From Palsa-504 sp963787645 (lineage in GTDB: Bacteria; Actinomycetota; Actinomycetes; Streptosporangiales; Streptosporangiaceae), in assembly GCA_963787645.1 (NCBI GenBank), contig CAWBDS010000011.1:558001-622000 (forward strand): a stretch of DNA of 64,000 nt, written 5' to 3'. Positions 19,060-27,985 of this stretch are shown piece after piece (position 1 is the stretch's first letter; each line of letters begins with the position of its first letter). The notes beneath the pieces are model-generated. The model made no database searches and had not been told where the DNA came from. It worked only from the letters and a program-made list of their open reading frames with translations. The translations under genes and the position numbers were made by a program.

Positions 19060-19080
19060 AGATATCTATCCAGGATATCT
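19060..19080. promoter_or_regulatory. Probable vapBC operator
   Basis: Perfect 7-base inverted repeat AGATATC / GATATCT separated by seven bases, 39 bases upstream of the vapB start. Position and symmetry fit VapBC autoregulation. Confidence 0.7.
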
Positions 19081-19352
19081 CCGGATTATAGCTCGGGGAG
19101 TGTGGGCGTACGTGGGGCGGGTGCCGGGATGCTGGACGTAGGCTCGGGCGGCAGGTGAGCATCGAGGTTGGGGTCCGGTGACCGGCGAGCAACTCCTCTA
19201 CCGCTCGCTCCGCGCCGCGGCGGCCACCTGGCCAGCGCCCACCAAGACACGCTGACCGGATCCTGAGCAGCGCCGTCGGTGTGCCTCTCGGGGGTTTGTC
19301 AGTGTCTCGTGGCAGGATCTTCCGCAGGGTCGAAGCCAGGGAGGTCTGCTTC

Positions 19353-20817
19353 GTGGGCAAGGCGAGCCGGCAGCGACGGCTGAAGCAGGAGAGGGAGCGC
19401 AAGCAGCGGCGCGCAGCGCAGCCGGCCGCGTCATCGCCGTCCGGCCCGTCGCGAACACCGGACGGGACCCAGCGGCATGACATCCCGCCCCGGCAGGGGC
19501 GCGGCACGCGGCGCGACATCCGACGCGAGCCGCAGCCCCAGGCCAAGCAGCCGTCTCAGCGGGAGCTTGCAGCCTTGGGTGTGACCGAGGCCCTGCACGC
19601 CCTTGCGCACGGCCTGCAGGACCAGTTCATGCAGTGGGTGGAGGCGCTGGCCGGCCAGCGGCAGGTGCCTGGCTGGGACGCTACCGTCAGCCGTGAGCTG
19701 GTCAGTTACCTGCGCGTGTCGGTGACCGGCGCCTGGCGGCACGGCTGGCAGCCCGCTGAGCTGGTGCGGCATGCGGGCCGGGAGAAGGGTGACTCGCATG
19801 CCCGGATGGCCACCGACATGATCGCCGGCGAGATGCGCGGCTACGCCGCCGCCACGGTGGACGACCGCTGGCTGGCACAGCTGTCCGCTCTCCGGACCGA
19901 GGTGTGGTGGGGAAGTGACGATGCTTACCTCGGCCGGTGGCGCGACCGGGAGGGGGACAGCCCGCAGGACACCTTGATAACGGCGGTGGAGCTGCTCTTC
20001 GTGCTCGGCCACCTGCCGGTGCTGCCCCAGATGTGCCCGCTGCCCGGTACGATACGGCCCGGTGCCGCGGCCAGGCCGGGCGCCGCGGCTGGCGCGGAGC
20101 GGACCGCCGACGAGCGGGTCCTCGGCAAGATCCGTGCCCTCCTCGCGAAGGCGGAGTCCACGGAGTTCACCGAGGAGGCCGAGGCGCTGTCCGCCAGGGC
20201 GCAGGAGCTGATGGCAAAGTACAGCATCGACCACGCGCTGCTCGCGGCCGAGGCGGGCAGGAAGGACGAGCCCGCCAGCCGGCGGCTGCCGGTGGACAAC
20301 CCGTACGAAGGGCCAAAGACTCAGCTGCTCCAGGAGGTCGCCAAGGCCAACCGGTGCCGTGCCGTGTGGTACAAGAGCCTGGGGATGTCGGCGGTGATCG
20401 GCTTCCCCGCCGATCTCGACGCCGTTGAGCTGCTGTTCACCTCGCTGCTGGTGCAGGCGAATACCGCGATGCTGCGGGCCGGCGCGAAGCGGGACCCGTA
20501 CGGCCGATCGCGCACCCGGGCGTTCCGCCAGTCGTTCCTCATGTCCTACGCCATCCGGATCGGAGAGCGGCTGGCCGGGGCTACGGGGGACGCGGAACGC
20601 CAGGTGGCGGCCGAGGCGCCAGGCCGGAATTTGCTGCCCGTGCTCGCGGCCCGGCACCAGGCCGTCGACGATGCGGTCGATGAGATGTTCGGCGACAGCG
20701 TTCTCATATCACCGGACCGGCCGGGTAAGCGACTCAGAAGGCTGGTATTCCGGCCGGGCAGCCGCCGACACAGCGGCGCTACACGGTCACCGTGAGGTCA
20801 CTGCCGAATCCGCCTGA
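19353..20817 (+). pseudogene. DUF2786 protein with a late frameshift
   Basis: Starts at GTG 19353, chosen because GGAGG lies eight bases upstream. The first 70 residues are basic and disordered (GKASRQRRLKQERERKQRR). The DUF2786 domain follows at about residues 253-300 (VLGKIRALLAKAESTEFTEEAEALSAR, then MAKYSID). Near 20745 the frame changes: the annotated frame stops at 20795, while the other frame gives YSGRAAADTAALHGH, the usual family ending, to the stop at 20815-20817. So only the last 20 or so residues are affected and the protein may still work. Function of DUF2786 proteins is unknown; many occur near mobile DNA. Confidence 0.75.
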
Positions 20818-21079
20818 GCGGCGTCGTTGCTCTTCGCGAGTGGACGCCATTCGGCAGGCGCTGGCAGGCGGGCACGGAACAGCTTTGAGTCCCCCAGCAG
20901 CAACAGCCCCGGCCCTGCCGATGATGACATAGACGATGCCATCGCCGTCGCCACCCGAGCCCGCGAGGCAGCCACGACGATCCTCGACCAGAATGTGCTT
21001 TCTCGCTGGTGACATGAGCTGCGGCGGAGGGGGCGGCAAGACGCTGTCGGCCAGGTCCTTATGGGACAGGCCTGCCCGT

Positions 21080-21907
21080 TCAGGGTTTGCGAGCGGTGGC
21101 GCAGTAGCCGACCAGACCGCCGGCGGCGGGGTCGATCTGGCCGGACAGGCCCCACTGGCTGATGGGGACCAGGCCGGGAGGGAGCAGGTCGAGGCCTTCG
21201 AAGAAGCGGGCGACCTGGTCTCGGCTGCGCGGGGTAATCGACGCCGAGGACATCGCGTTGTAGCGGCGGGCCATCTCGGCGGAGGCCTCGGGGGCGATGT
21301 CGCTGGCGGCGTGGGCCATGACCAGGTAGCTGCCGGACGGGACCGCATCCATCAGCCGCGCCACGACCGCGTACGGGTCGTCGGCGTCGGGGATGAAGTG
21401 CAGGACCGCGATGAGCAAGACAGCGACCGGGCGGGTGAGGTCGAGCGCATGGGCGGCGCCCCTGAGGATCGTGTCGGTGTCCCGCAGGTCGGCCTGGATA
21501 TAGTCAGTCTGGCCTTCGGGGGTGCTAGTCAGCAGGGCCTGGGCGTGGCTGAGCACGATTGGGTCGTGGTCCACGTAGACGATCTTGGACTCGGGGGCGG
21601 CGCGCTGGGCGACGTCGTGGGTGTTGTCGGCGGTGGGCAAGCCGGTGCCGATGTCGAGGAACTGGCGGACGCGATGTTCGGTCGCCAGCTGGTGCACCGC
21701 GTCGATCAGGAACAGGCGCGCGGCCCGGGCGATCAGCGGCATGGAGGGCATCGCCTCGAGCACCCGTTCGGCCAGCTCGCGGTCGGCGGCGAAGTTGTCC
21801 TTGCCGCCCAGCCAGTAGTTCCACATCCGCGCCGGGTTGGGCACGTTGGGGTCGAAGGGCGGCAGCTTGCTGCTATCGGTCTGGGCCGGTGGCGTGCGCT
21901 GCGTCAC
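21080..21907 (-). CDS. S-adenosylmethionine-dependent methyltransferase (DUF574 family)
   Basis: 275 residues from GTG 21907. It has PNPARMWNYWLGGKDNFAADR, the diagnostic opening of actinomycete SAM methyltransferases of the DUF574 family, then FLDIGTGLPT (motif I), IVYVDHDPIVLSHAQALL (motif II) and VLHFIPD. Substrate unknown; these enzymes are numerous in Streptomyces and relatives. It stands alone with about 150 bases to each neighbour. Confidence 0.9.
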   Translation of the reverse strand: MTQRTPPAQTDSSKLPPFDPNVPNPARMWNYWLGGKDNFAADRELAERVLEAMPSMPLIARAARLFLIDAVHQLATEHRVRQFLDIGTGLPTADNTHDVAQRAAPESKIVYVDHDPIVLSHAQALLTSTPEGQTDYIQADLRDTDTILRGAAHALDLTRPVAVLLIAVLHFIPDADDPYAVVARLMDAVPSGSYLVMAHAASDIAPEASAEMARRYNAMSSASITPRSRDQVARFFEGLDLLPPGLVPISQWGLSGQIDPAAGGLVGYCATARKP

Positions 21908-22068
21908 TTGTCTGCCTTCCTGCCCGCTCGTTCGGTCGTCGGTGAAAGCTTAACCGGCGGGTACGCATGACCGGTGTGCATGCGGGCTACCGCTACGGCC
22001 GCCCGGCCGGCAATGGCTTGGCTGGACTGCGTTCTGACGGCCCGGGCCGCGGGCGGAACCGTGGGACG

Positions 22069-22566
22069 TCAGAGCGCGGCGGTGTAGGCCTTGGCCAGGC
22101 GTTCGGTGATGCTGGGACCGTCCCGTTCCGGGGCCGGTTCGCCGAGGTGGATGGTCCGCAGCTCGGCCATGAACGCACGCCACAGTTCCGGGCCGCCGTC
22201 GGCCAGCAGTTCGGCTCGGACCCGGAGCCGTGTCGTGGTGGGGCGGTGGTGCAGGCCCCACTCGCCCAGCTGGGCGAAGACCGGCACCAGCTGGATCGAC
22301 GCTTCGGTCAGGCTGTACGCGGCCCGCCGTCCCGGCCCCGCGTCCTCCCGGGTCAGCAGGCCGGCGCTGACCAGCCGCTTGAGCCGGTCGGCCAGGATGT
22401 TGGAGGCGATCCCCTCCTCCGAGCCGGCCAGCAGCTCCCTGAAGTAGCGGCGATTGCCGAACATCACGTCCCGCAGCACGAGCAGGCTCCAGCTGTCGCC
22501 GAACGCCTCGACCGCGGCGTTGATCGGGCACCCCGACCGGGCCGGCTCCGCCACCTCACACCTCAT
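22069..22566 (-). CDS. HxlR-family transcriptional regulator, copy A
   Basis: About 165 residues from ATG 22566 (MRCEVAEPARSGCPINAAVEAF). The winged helix contains GDSWSLLVLRDVMFGNRRYFREL and ILADRLKRLVSAGLLTRED, the HxlR/DUF24 pattern, with a conserved Cys near the N-terminus. It is divergent from the reductase gene, with 86 bases between them containing a palindrome, so it probably controls that gene in response to a redox or electrophile signal. Nearly identical to the regulator at 36189-36686. Confidence 0.9.
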   Translation of the reverse strand: MRCEVAEPARSGCPINAAVEAFGDSWSLLVLRDVMFGNRRYFRELLAGSEEGIASNILADRLKRLVSAGLLTREDAGPGRRAAYSLTEASIQLVPVFAQLGEWGLHHRPTTTRLRVRAELLADGGPELWRAFMAELRTIHLGEPAPERDGPSITERLAKAYTAAL

Positions 22567-22616
22567 CCGGTTAGCTGGTTGCAATCTACCATCGGTTGGT
22601 CTAACGTGGGCCTACC

Positions 22617-22633
22617 GATTGCAAATCGCAATC
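22617..22633. promoter_or_regulatory. Probable HxlR operator, copy A
   Basis: GATTGC / GCAATC inverted repeat with a five-base spacer between the divergent regulator and reductase genes. A further GGTTGCAATC half-site lies at 22577-22586. Confidence 0.6.
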
Positions 22634-22652
22634 AGATCACCGGAGGCGACCG

Positions 22653-23213
22653 ATGGGCGACACCGCGCCGCAGACCGCGGAGGGGAAGGTGCTCCTTCAC
22701 TTCGCGATGTCCCTGGACGGGTTCGTGGCCGGGCCAGCGGACGACATGGACTGGATGAGCGGGGGCTCGGTCCGTCCGGGGCTGCACCAGGAGTACATCA
22801 CCACGACGGGCGCCATCCTGGGCGGCCGCAAAGGCTGGGACCAGGCCATCGACGGCCGCCGACCGTACGGCGGCGCCTGGACGGGCCCGATCTTCGTGCT
22901 CACCCACCACCCCCAGGACGCGACGCCCGGCGACGCAGTCACGTTCCTGGACTGCGACCCGGCCGAGGCGGCGCGGATCGCGCTGGCGGCGGCCGGCGGC
23001 AAGAACCTCGAGATATTCTCCCCCACCATCGGCCGCCAGCTGCTCGGCCTGGGCCTGATCGACGAGATCGACCTGCACATCCTGCCGGTCCTGCTCGGCG
23101 ACGGCATCCGGCTCTACGACAACCCCGGCGGCAAGCCGGTCCGCCTGCACCGGGCCGGCGACGACGACCCCACGTCGGCCGTGAACGTCCGGTACCGGCC
23201 CGCCAGCCAGTAG
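22653..23213 (+). CDS. RibD/DHFR-like reductase, copy A
   Basis: 186 residues from ATG 22653 with GGAGG seven bases upstream. VLLHFAMSLDGFVAG, GAILGGRKGWD and IDEIDLHILPVLLGDGIRLY are typical of the dihydrofolate reductase-like RibD C-terminal family, NADPH-dependent reductases of mostly unknown substrate. It differs from the other copy (36773) in the residues after GFVAGP (ADD instead of EHG). Confidence 0.9.
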   Translation: MGDTAPQTAEGKVLLHFAMSLDGFVAGPADDMDWMSGGSVRPGLHQEYITTTGAILGGRKGWDQAIDGRRPYGGAWTGPIFVLTHHPQDATPGDAVTFLDCDPAEAARIALAAAGGKNLEIFSPTIGRQLLGLGLIDEIDLHILPVLLGDGIRLYDNPGGKPVRLHRAGDDDPTSAVNVRYRPASQ

Positions 23214-23218
23214 CGCAG

Positions 23219-24104
23219 ATGGTTACGGACGGCCGCCGGATCATCGAGGTCAACGGCGTTGAGCTGTGCGTGGACGCCACTGGCGACGCGGCCGGCCCGG
23301 CGATCCTGCTCATCAGCGGCATGGGCGCCTCGATGGACTGGTGGGAGGAGGAATTCTGCCAGCAGCTGGCGGCGGGCGGCCGGTTCGTCATCCGCTACGA
23401 CCACCGTGACACCGGGCGGTCGGTCAGCTATCCAGCCGGGGCGCCGGGATACACCGGCGCGGACCTGGCGGCCGACGTGACCGGGGTGCTGGACGCGCTC
23501 GGGCGGCGCAGCGCCCACCTGGCCGGCATCTCGATGGGCGGCGCCCTCGCGCAGCACGTCGCGCTGGCCCATCCCGACCGCGTTCGACTCACTGGTGCTG
23601 ATGTCGACCAGCCCCGCGGTTCCGGGCGGATCGGAGCTCCCGCCGATGTCGGAGGACCTGCGGGCCTACTTCGCCGCCCAGGTCCCGCTGCCGGACTGGG
23701 CCGAACCGGCCGCGGTGATCGATTACCTCGTCGGCTACGAGCGGCACCTGCAGGCGGCGGAATACTTCGACGAAGCACACGTACGCACGCTCGTGGAGCA
23801 GATCATCGGCCGCACCAACGATGTGGCGGCCAGCGTGATGAACCACGCACTGGCCGAGGAGGGTGAGCTGGCCCGCGGGCGGCTGGACCAGATCACCGCG
23901 CCGACCCTGGTGATCCACCGTACAGCAGATCCGTTGTTTCCCTACGGTCACGCCGAGGCGCTGACCCGCGGGATCCCCCGGGCCGAGCTACTGCCCCTGC
24001 AGGGCGCCGGCCATCAGCTGCCGCCGCGGCCATGGTGGCCATCCGTCGTAGCGGCCATGCTGCGGCACACGTCTGGCTCGCGGAGCGGCGATCTACCAGC
24101 ATGA
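23219..24104 (+). pseudogene. Alpha/beta hydrolase, copy A, frameshifted
   Basis: ATG 23219 reads MVTDGRRIIEVNGVELCVDA...HLAGISMGGALAQHVALAHPDRV; then one extra T near 23584 (CGCGTTCGAC against CGCGTCGAC in copy B) shifts the frame. The remainder continues in frame from 23595 as MLMSTSPAVPGGSELPPM to about 24083. The nucleophile elbow GISMGG is upstream of the shift but the catalytic Asp and His are lost. Beyond 24083 the sequence leaves the duplication, so the last few codons differ. Copy B at 37339 is intact. Confidence 0.9.
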
Positions 24105-24142
24105 CGTGGAAGCACGGACTATGGCGTGTCGCCGAAGACGGC
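24080..24142 (+). pseudogene. 28-bp repeat plus remnant of a small WhiJ-locus-type protein
   Basis: Bases 24080-24107 repeat 14631-14658. Immediately after, WKHGLWRVAED matches residues of the small protein at 16780-16971. No start or stop belonging to it is present, so this is a scrap left by rearrangement at the module breakpoint. Confidence 0.55.
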
Positions 24143-24145
24143 CGT

Positions 24146-25558
24146 TTACTCCTGGCGGCGGAACGGCGGTTCGTTCTGGTTGGCGGCCCGGTCGTGGGCC
24201 TCGTCGCTGACCAGTGACGCGGCCCCGGTGAGCGCGGCGGCGCGGGAGTGGGCCGCGAAGTCGGCGGTGAGGCCGGTCTGCTCGATGCACCACTGGGTCC
24301 ACTCCGGCAGCAGGCGGAGAGCCGCGTTAGCGTGGTCGGGGAGGTAGCCGTCACGGATCAGGCGCGCCGTCATCTCGACCCGGTGCGGTGAGCAGGCGTA
24401 GCGCGAATGCTCTTCGGAGATCGTCCCCGGTCCCCACTCGTAAAGGATCAGGTCTGCAACGTCGGCCACGTCCTGCGGAACATCGTCGTGCTGGGCCGCG
24501 TACCAGCCCAGGAACGCCTCGCGTGCCGGGCCCGGGTCGCCGGCGCCAGACGACGGCGCGGTGCTGGCGGCCGTGGCGCCGGCGGATCCGGCGAGGATGC
24601 GGGCGCGGCGGCGGAGGCGGTAGTACTCCCGGATGAGCTCCCGGGGCTCGCTTCCCTCCAGGATGTCCGACATCGGCCCGGTCCGCAGGGAGGGTGCCAG
24701 CAGCTGGGCGGCCAGCTCGGGCGTGCCCGGGGACAGCTCCGTCCCGGCGGCGGCGGGTCCGACGGCGTGCTGCCATTCGGCCAGCGCATCTTCGGCCGAC
24801 TCGAACACGCCGGCCCCCACGACGGTGAGGAGCCAGCACGAGTCGATGTCCCACGCGTACCAGTGGTCGGTCGACTCGTGGTCGTAGCCGAACGGGGCCA
24901 CGAGCAGGAACCGGCTGCCGTACGCGTCGCGCGCGATCAGGGGGTTCCCGGCCGCCCGGCAGCCATCGGCCGGGAGCCCGGTACCGGGAGACAGTCCACG
25001 CTCGGCCAGCAGCTTGGCGGCCTGGCCTGCTTCGGCCAGCGCGGTCACGTACGGGTCCCGGATGTCGGGGAAGGTCTCGCGGGCCAGCTTCGCGGTCTCG
25101 CTCTCGGTGTCGCCGGGCGGTGCAGTCAGCGCCAGTCCGCACAGCAGCGCCCACAACTGCGGCCAGTCGTCGGTGCCGGCGGTTATCGACGCCTGCAGCG
25201 CCGCCCCGGCCTGCTCGGCCAGCATGCGCAGCCACTGGGACGGGTGCAGCCCGGCCAGCCCTGAGTTGAGCCGCTCGTAGAATTCGTCACCCACGATCTG
25301 GCAGGCTTGCGTCTCCAGGTCGACGAGGCGGGACGGCCAGGCCACGGCGCGGGCGGCGGCGAGAATCCGCCGATAGGACTCGTCCCACCAGGGGGCGGGT
25401 TCCGCCCCGCCGGCCAAAGCGTAGGCCATGTCCAGCAGCGAGAGATCGTCCGGTCTTACCGCCCGCCGCTGGGCCAGTTGCCCGGCACGCCGCTGCGGGT
25501 TGCCGCTGATCCCCTGGCGGGGCCCTCTGGGCTTTGCGGAACGCTTCTTCGATGCCAC
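24146..25558 (-). CDS. Large hypothetical actinomycete protein
   Basis: 470 residues from GTG 25558. A basic start (MASKKRSAKPRGPRQG) is followed by a helical region and a segment with AYGSRFLLVAPFGYDHESTDHWYAWDIDSCW near residues 209-240. No catalytic motif was recognised. Codon use and length suggest a real gene. Its 3' end lies only 42 bases from the duplicated module, in a stretch holding the fragment WKHGLWRVAEDG of another gene. Confidence 0.65.
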   Translation of the reverse strand: MASKKRSAKPRGPRQGISGNPQRRAGQLAQRRAVRPDDLSLLDMAYALAGGAEPAPWWDESYRRILAAARAVAWPSRLVDLETQACQIVGDEFYERLNSGLAGLHPSQWLRMLAEQAGAALQASITAGTDDWPQLWALLCGLALTAPPGDTESETAKLARETFPDIRDPYVTALAEAGQAAKLLAERGLSPGTGLPADGCRAAGNPLIARDAYGSRFLLVAPFGYDHESTDHWYAWDIDSCWLLTVVGAGVFESAEDALAEWQHAVGPAAAGTELSPGTPELAAQLLAPSLRTGPMSDILEGSEPRELIREYYRLRRRARILAGSAGATAASTAPSSGAGDPGPAREAFLGWYAAQHDDVPQDVADVADLILYEWGPGTISEEHSRYACSPHRVEMTARLIRDGYLPDHANAALRLLPEWTQWCIEQTGLTADFAAHSRAAALTGAASLVSDEAHDRAANQNEPPFRRQE

Positions 25559-25630
25559 GCCGTCAGCGTAGCGATCCGAGCAGTGCTAGGGCGGGGCGAC
25601 GGCGCGACGAGGCCGGGCCTGACTGGCGCC

Positions 25631-25670
25631 GACGGGCCGTTCGGTACGAAGTGGACGGTCAGGTATGGGA
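25631..25670 (+). repeat. Dispersed repeat copy R4
   Basis: Contains GGGCCGTTCGGTACGAAGT and GACGGTCAGGTATGGG; similar to R2 in its second half. It lies between the hypothetical gene start (25558) and a DinB remnant. Confidence 0.5.
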
Positions 25671-25710
25671 TGTTCGGCTGACGCTGGTCGGCCGATGGTC
25701 GATCAGGGGC

Positions 25711-25879
25711 GGTCGTCACCTGGATCGAGGAGCCTGCCGAGGCGGACTTCGCGGTCTTCGCCGAGGAATGTGACCTGGCGCGGCAGGCGGTGGCCGGGGC
25801 GGCGCTGGACGAGGAGTTCACCGGTGGGCGGGGCGCATCTTGTCGCCGGCAGCGCATCGACGGGGCGACAGGCTCCTGA
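25711..25879 (+). pseudogene. DinB/DUF664 C-terminal remnant with internal deletion
   Basis: Translation gives ADFAVFAEECDLARQAVAGA and LDEEFTGGRG, then directly RRQRIDGATGS and a stop. It matches the end of the DinB gene at 14660-15168 but lacks the WVYIHMIEEYARH helix in between. Dead fragment. Confidence 0.75.
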
Positions 25880-25887
25880 GGCCGTGG

Positions 25888-26471
25888 TTACACCAGGCCG
25901 GGCAATCCGGGACCGGGACCCGGCCGCGAGTAGAAGGTCGCCCACACTACCTTTCCGGCGTTGCTTGGCGTGGTACAGCCCCACTGATCGCTCAGCGCGC
26001 AGATGAGGTGAAGCCCCCGGCCGGTCTCGGCGAGGGGCCGGCCGGTCGCGGCACCGGAACGGCGCTGCTCGGGTCGCCGACCGCGCACAGCACGCACGGC
26101 CCGGGCTGTAGCAGGCCGAGCCGGATGGGCCGTCGCGGAAGGACATCGCCAGGCGCTGGCAGGGCGTGCCGCAGCGCATTGGTCAGTAGTTCGGACACGA
26201 CCATCGCGACGTCCTGGCCGCGTTCCACGACTCCCCACCGGCGCAAGGTGGCCCTGGTGAAATCGCGCGCCACGCGGACCGATCCGGCCTGCCCTGCGAG
26301 GGTACGTGTGGCGGCCCGGGGCAGAAGGGCCCAGCCCGCCGGGCCGGGCTCCGGCTGTGGCCGCCAGTCGCCGCTCAGCAGGCCGGCCATCTCCGCAGCC
26401 AGCATCAGCCAGTGGCAACCGGTGCTGCCCTCCGGTTGGGCCAGGCCCGCAACTGGTGCCGTTCCGGGCAC
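25888..26471 (-). pseudogene. HATPase-domain regulatory protein, frameshifted
   Basis: Probable GTG start at 26471, just after the preceding gene's stop at 26486. The GHKL N-box reads VAMVVSELLTNALRHALP. Near 26030 the frame breaks: SSAVPVPRPAGP should continue as PLAETGRGLHLICALSDQWG, which is present in the next frame to the stop at 25888. The broken part contains the G-box. Single-domain ATPases of this kind are serine-kinase or anti-sigma-like regulators in actinomycetes. Confidence 0.75.
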
Positions 26472-26485
26472 GGCGGCGCCGGCGT

Positions 26486-27013
26486 TCAGGACGTCCGCCA
26501 GGCGGCCTGCGGTGCCATGCCGACCCCAGCCACGCGTGCGGCCTCGGCGATGGCGTCGTCCCGGTTCCACAGTGTCGCCGGATAGGAGGCGCGGAAGGCG
26601 GGATCGGCCTGCTGGCACCGCGGACAGGCCAGCCTGCCGAAGGCGTCGATCCGCCAGCCCGCGCTGATTGCGCGGGCCCGGATGTCGGCCTCGCCGACTG
26701 CCGCGGGATCGGTGTGGCGCGAGCTGCACGAGCCCATCTCGCACCACATGGTCGGCACCCGTAGTTGATCGCCGATAACGGCCCGCACGGAAGTCTCAAC
26801 GTCGGCGACGCCGACGTCGGCAAAGTCCCCGGCGAGCGTGCCGGCCTCCCCGGCGGCCTCCGGCCGGGAATCGCCGGGGCTGGCCGGCTCGGCCTGGCCG
26901 TCGTCCGGCGGCTCGCCGTCGGCCATGGCTCGAAGCTCGGCGAGCCAGTCGTCGGTCGCAAGCCAGTCCTCTTCGAGGCTGCTAGCCTCATATGGCCGGA
27001 TCTTGATCTTCAT
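26486..27013 (-). CDS. Hypothetical protein upstream of the HATPase gene
   Basis: 175 residues from ATG 27013 (MKIKIRPYEASSLEEDWLATDDWLAEL). The middle is acidic and low-complexity. The C-terminal part has MWCEMGSCSSRHTDPAAVGEADIRARAISAGWRID then LACPRCQQ, which could be a Cys-based zinc site. Genes of this type often precede HATPase genes in actinomycetes; no function is known. Confidence 0.65.
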   Translation of the reverse strand: MKIKIRPYEASSLEEDWLATDDWLAELRAMADGEPPDDGQAEPASPGDSRPEAAGEAGTLAGDFADVGVADVETSVRAVIGDQLRVPTMWCEMGSCSSRHTDPAAVGEADIRARAISAGWRIDAFGRLACPRCQQADPAFRASYPATLWNRDDAIAEAARVAGVGMAPQAAWRTS

Positions 27014-27480
27014 CTACCGTCCCCCCAAGCCGGCGGTGAGCGCCGCGACCGGCATCTAGTTTGCCCCGATGTGCGTAGGCCGCCCTTACGCTTGTGTCCC
27101 CTCCGGAAGCGCCCGTGCTCACCGTTCAGGTCTCAAGCTTTCACGGTCCCGACCTGAAATCACAGCCGGATAAACTTACGATAAGGGTTCGGTTTATTTA
27201 TTAGCTATTTCGGCGTGGCGTGTTGACGATTTCAATATCTCTTCTTCCACAGGGTGTGGATCACGTTTTCCCAGCTAACAGGCCTGTCATGGACGTAATG
27301 AATGCTGGAACCCCCAGTATTTCCAGGTCTCCGCACAAGCCTGGCGTTGTTGTGCACAGGTCATCCACAGGCCCATGCACATCCAATCCATACGGAACCT
27401 CAGGGCGGTCTTACGCCGCGTGGACGCGGCCGGCCGCGACGGCGGGAACCACGGGCCGTTCGGTGACAAGCTCTTGAAGT
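27014..27480. other. Long non-coding segment with AT-rich patch and DnaA-box-like sites
   Basis: No gene is supported over 467 bases. It contains an AT-rich run (27188-27205), CTTACGATAAGGG at 27175-27187 (also at 36048-36060), and four sites near the TTRTCCACA consensus: TCTTCCACA (27243-27251), TGTGGATCA (27255-27263, reverse), TTGTGCACA (27350-27358) and TCATCCACA (27361-27369). The right end (27444-27480) is dispersed repeat R5. A replication or regulatory role is only a possibility. Confidence 0.4.
27444..27480 (+). repeat. Dispersed repeat copy R5
   Basis: GGGAACCACGGGCCGTTCGG followed by TGACAAGCTCTTGAAGT. It shares AAGCTCTTGAA with copy R7 at 48609. It sits exactly where the HepT-like reading frame is cut. 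Confidence 0.65.
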
Positions 27481-27742
27481 AGCGATGCGCCAGGCGATCA
27501 CGCAGGCGTGCGATCTGAGTCCGGGGGATGCCGGGCTGGGAGCTGAGCATCTCGGCGGGCAGGGCCTTCACGGCTTCGCCGATTTCCAGCAGCCGGATGC
27601 GGACACCGTCGAACACCAGGCCATCGGACAGATCGCCTCGCCGCAAATGGGAGCGGACGGCATCGATCGCTGCTTGGATGTCGGCAGGCGCTGCCGCCTG
27701 CGCGAGATCGATCCGGCCCCGAACGGGCACTGGCTCTACCAT
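27481..27742 (-). pseudogene. HepT-like toxin (DUF86), truncated
   Basis: ATG 27742 begins MVEPVPVRGRIDLAQAA. VRIRLLEIGEAVKALPAEML and ARLRDRLAHRYF match HepT ribonuclease toxins, including the Rx4-6H motif (RDRLAH). After HRYF the frame enters repeat R5, so the final 20-30 residues are missing. No MNT nucleotidyltransferase antitoxin gene lies beside it. It is probably inactive or a remnant of a HEPN/MNT module. Confidence 0.7.
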
Positions 27743-27769
27743 GGCCGCGGTGCACCAGTGCGTCCTCGT

Positions 27770-27975
27770 CCCCGGGCTAGTAACTCCAGCCGCACTTCGT
27801 GATCTTGGAGTTGTTGTCGCTGGCAGTGGCTTTGTCGTGCACGTTCTTTGGTGGTGATGGCGCCAGCGTGACCAGCGGCGGGCGTGCTGCTGGTCACGGG
27901 CAGGGGCGCAGAGGACGGTGAGCATGCGGCGGATCTTGTTCGCTGAGCTGGGCAAGACAGGCAGTTTCCGGTGAA
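27770..27975 (-). pseudogene. Transposase C-terminal remnant (IS701-like?)
   Basis: Minus strand reads KLPVLPSSANKIRRMLTVLC and WSRWRHHHQRT, then after a one-base shift ARQSHCQRQQLQDHEVRLELL and a stop. The WSxWRxxHQxxARxxHYQR-like ending is common to actinomycete DDE transposases. Family assignment is uncertain. It lies between the HepT remnant and the TetR gene. Confidence 0.5.
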
Positions 27976-27985
27976 ACCTTGGCCC

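Larger units (their letters stand above)
22043..24083. repeat. Duplicated 2.04 kb module, copy A
   Basis: This block (HxlR regulator, reductase, hydrolase) is nearly identical to 36163-38202 in the same orientation. The offset is 14120 bases until 23584, then 14119 because copy A has one extra T. Divergence is mainly a cluster of substitutions at 22737-22747 and scattered single bases. The left edge is GGGCCGCGGGCGGAACC and the right edge GGCTCGCGGAG. Confidence 0.92.
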
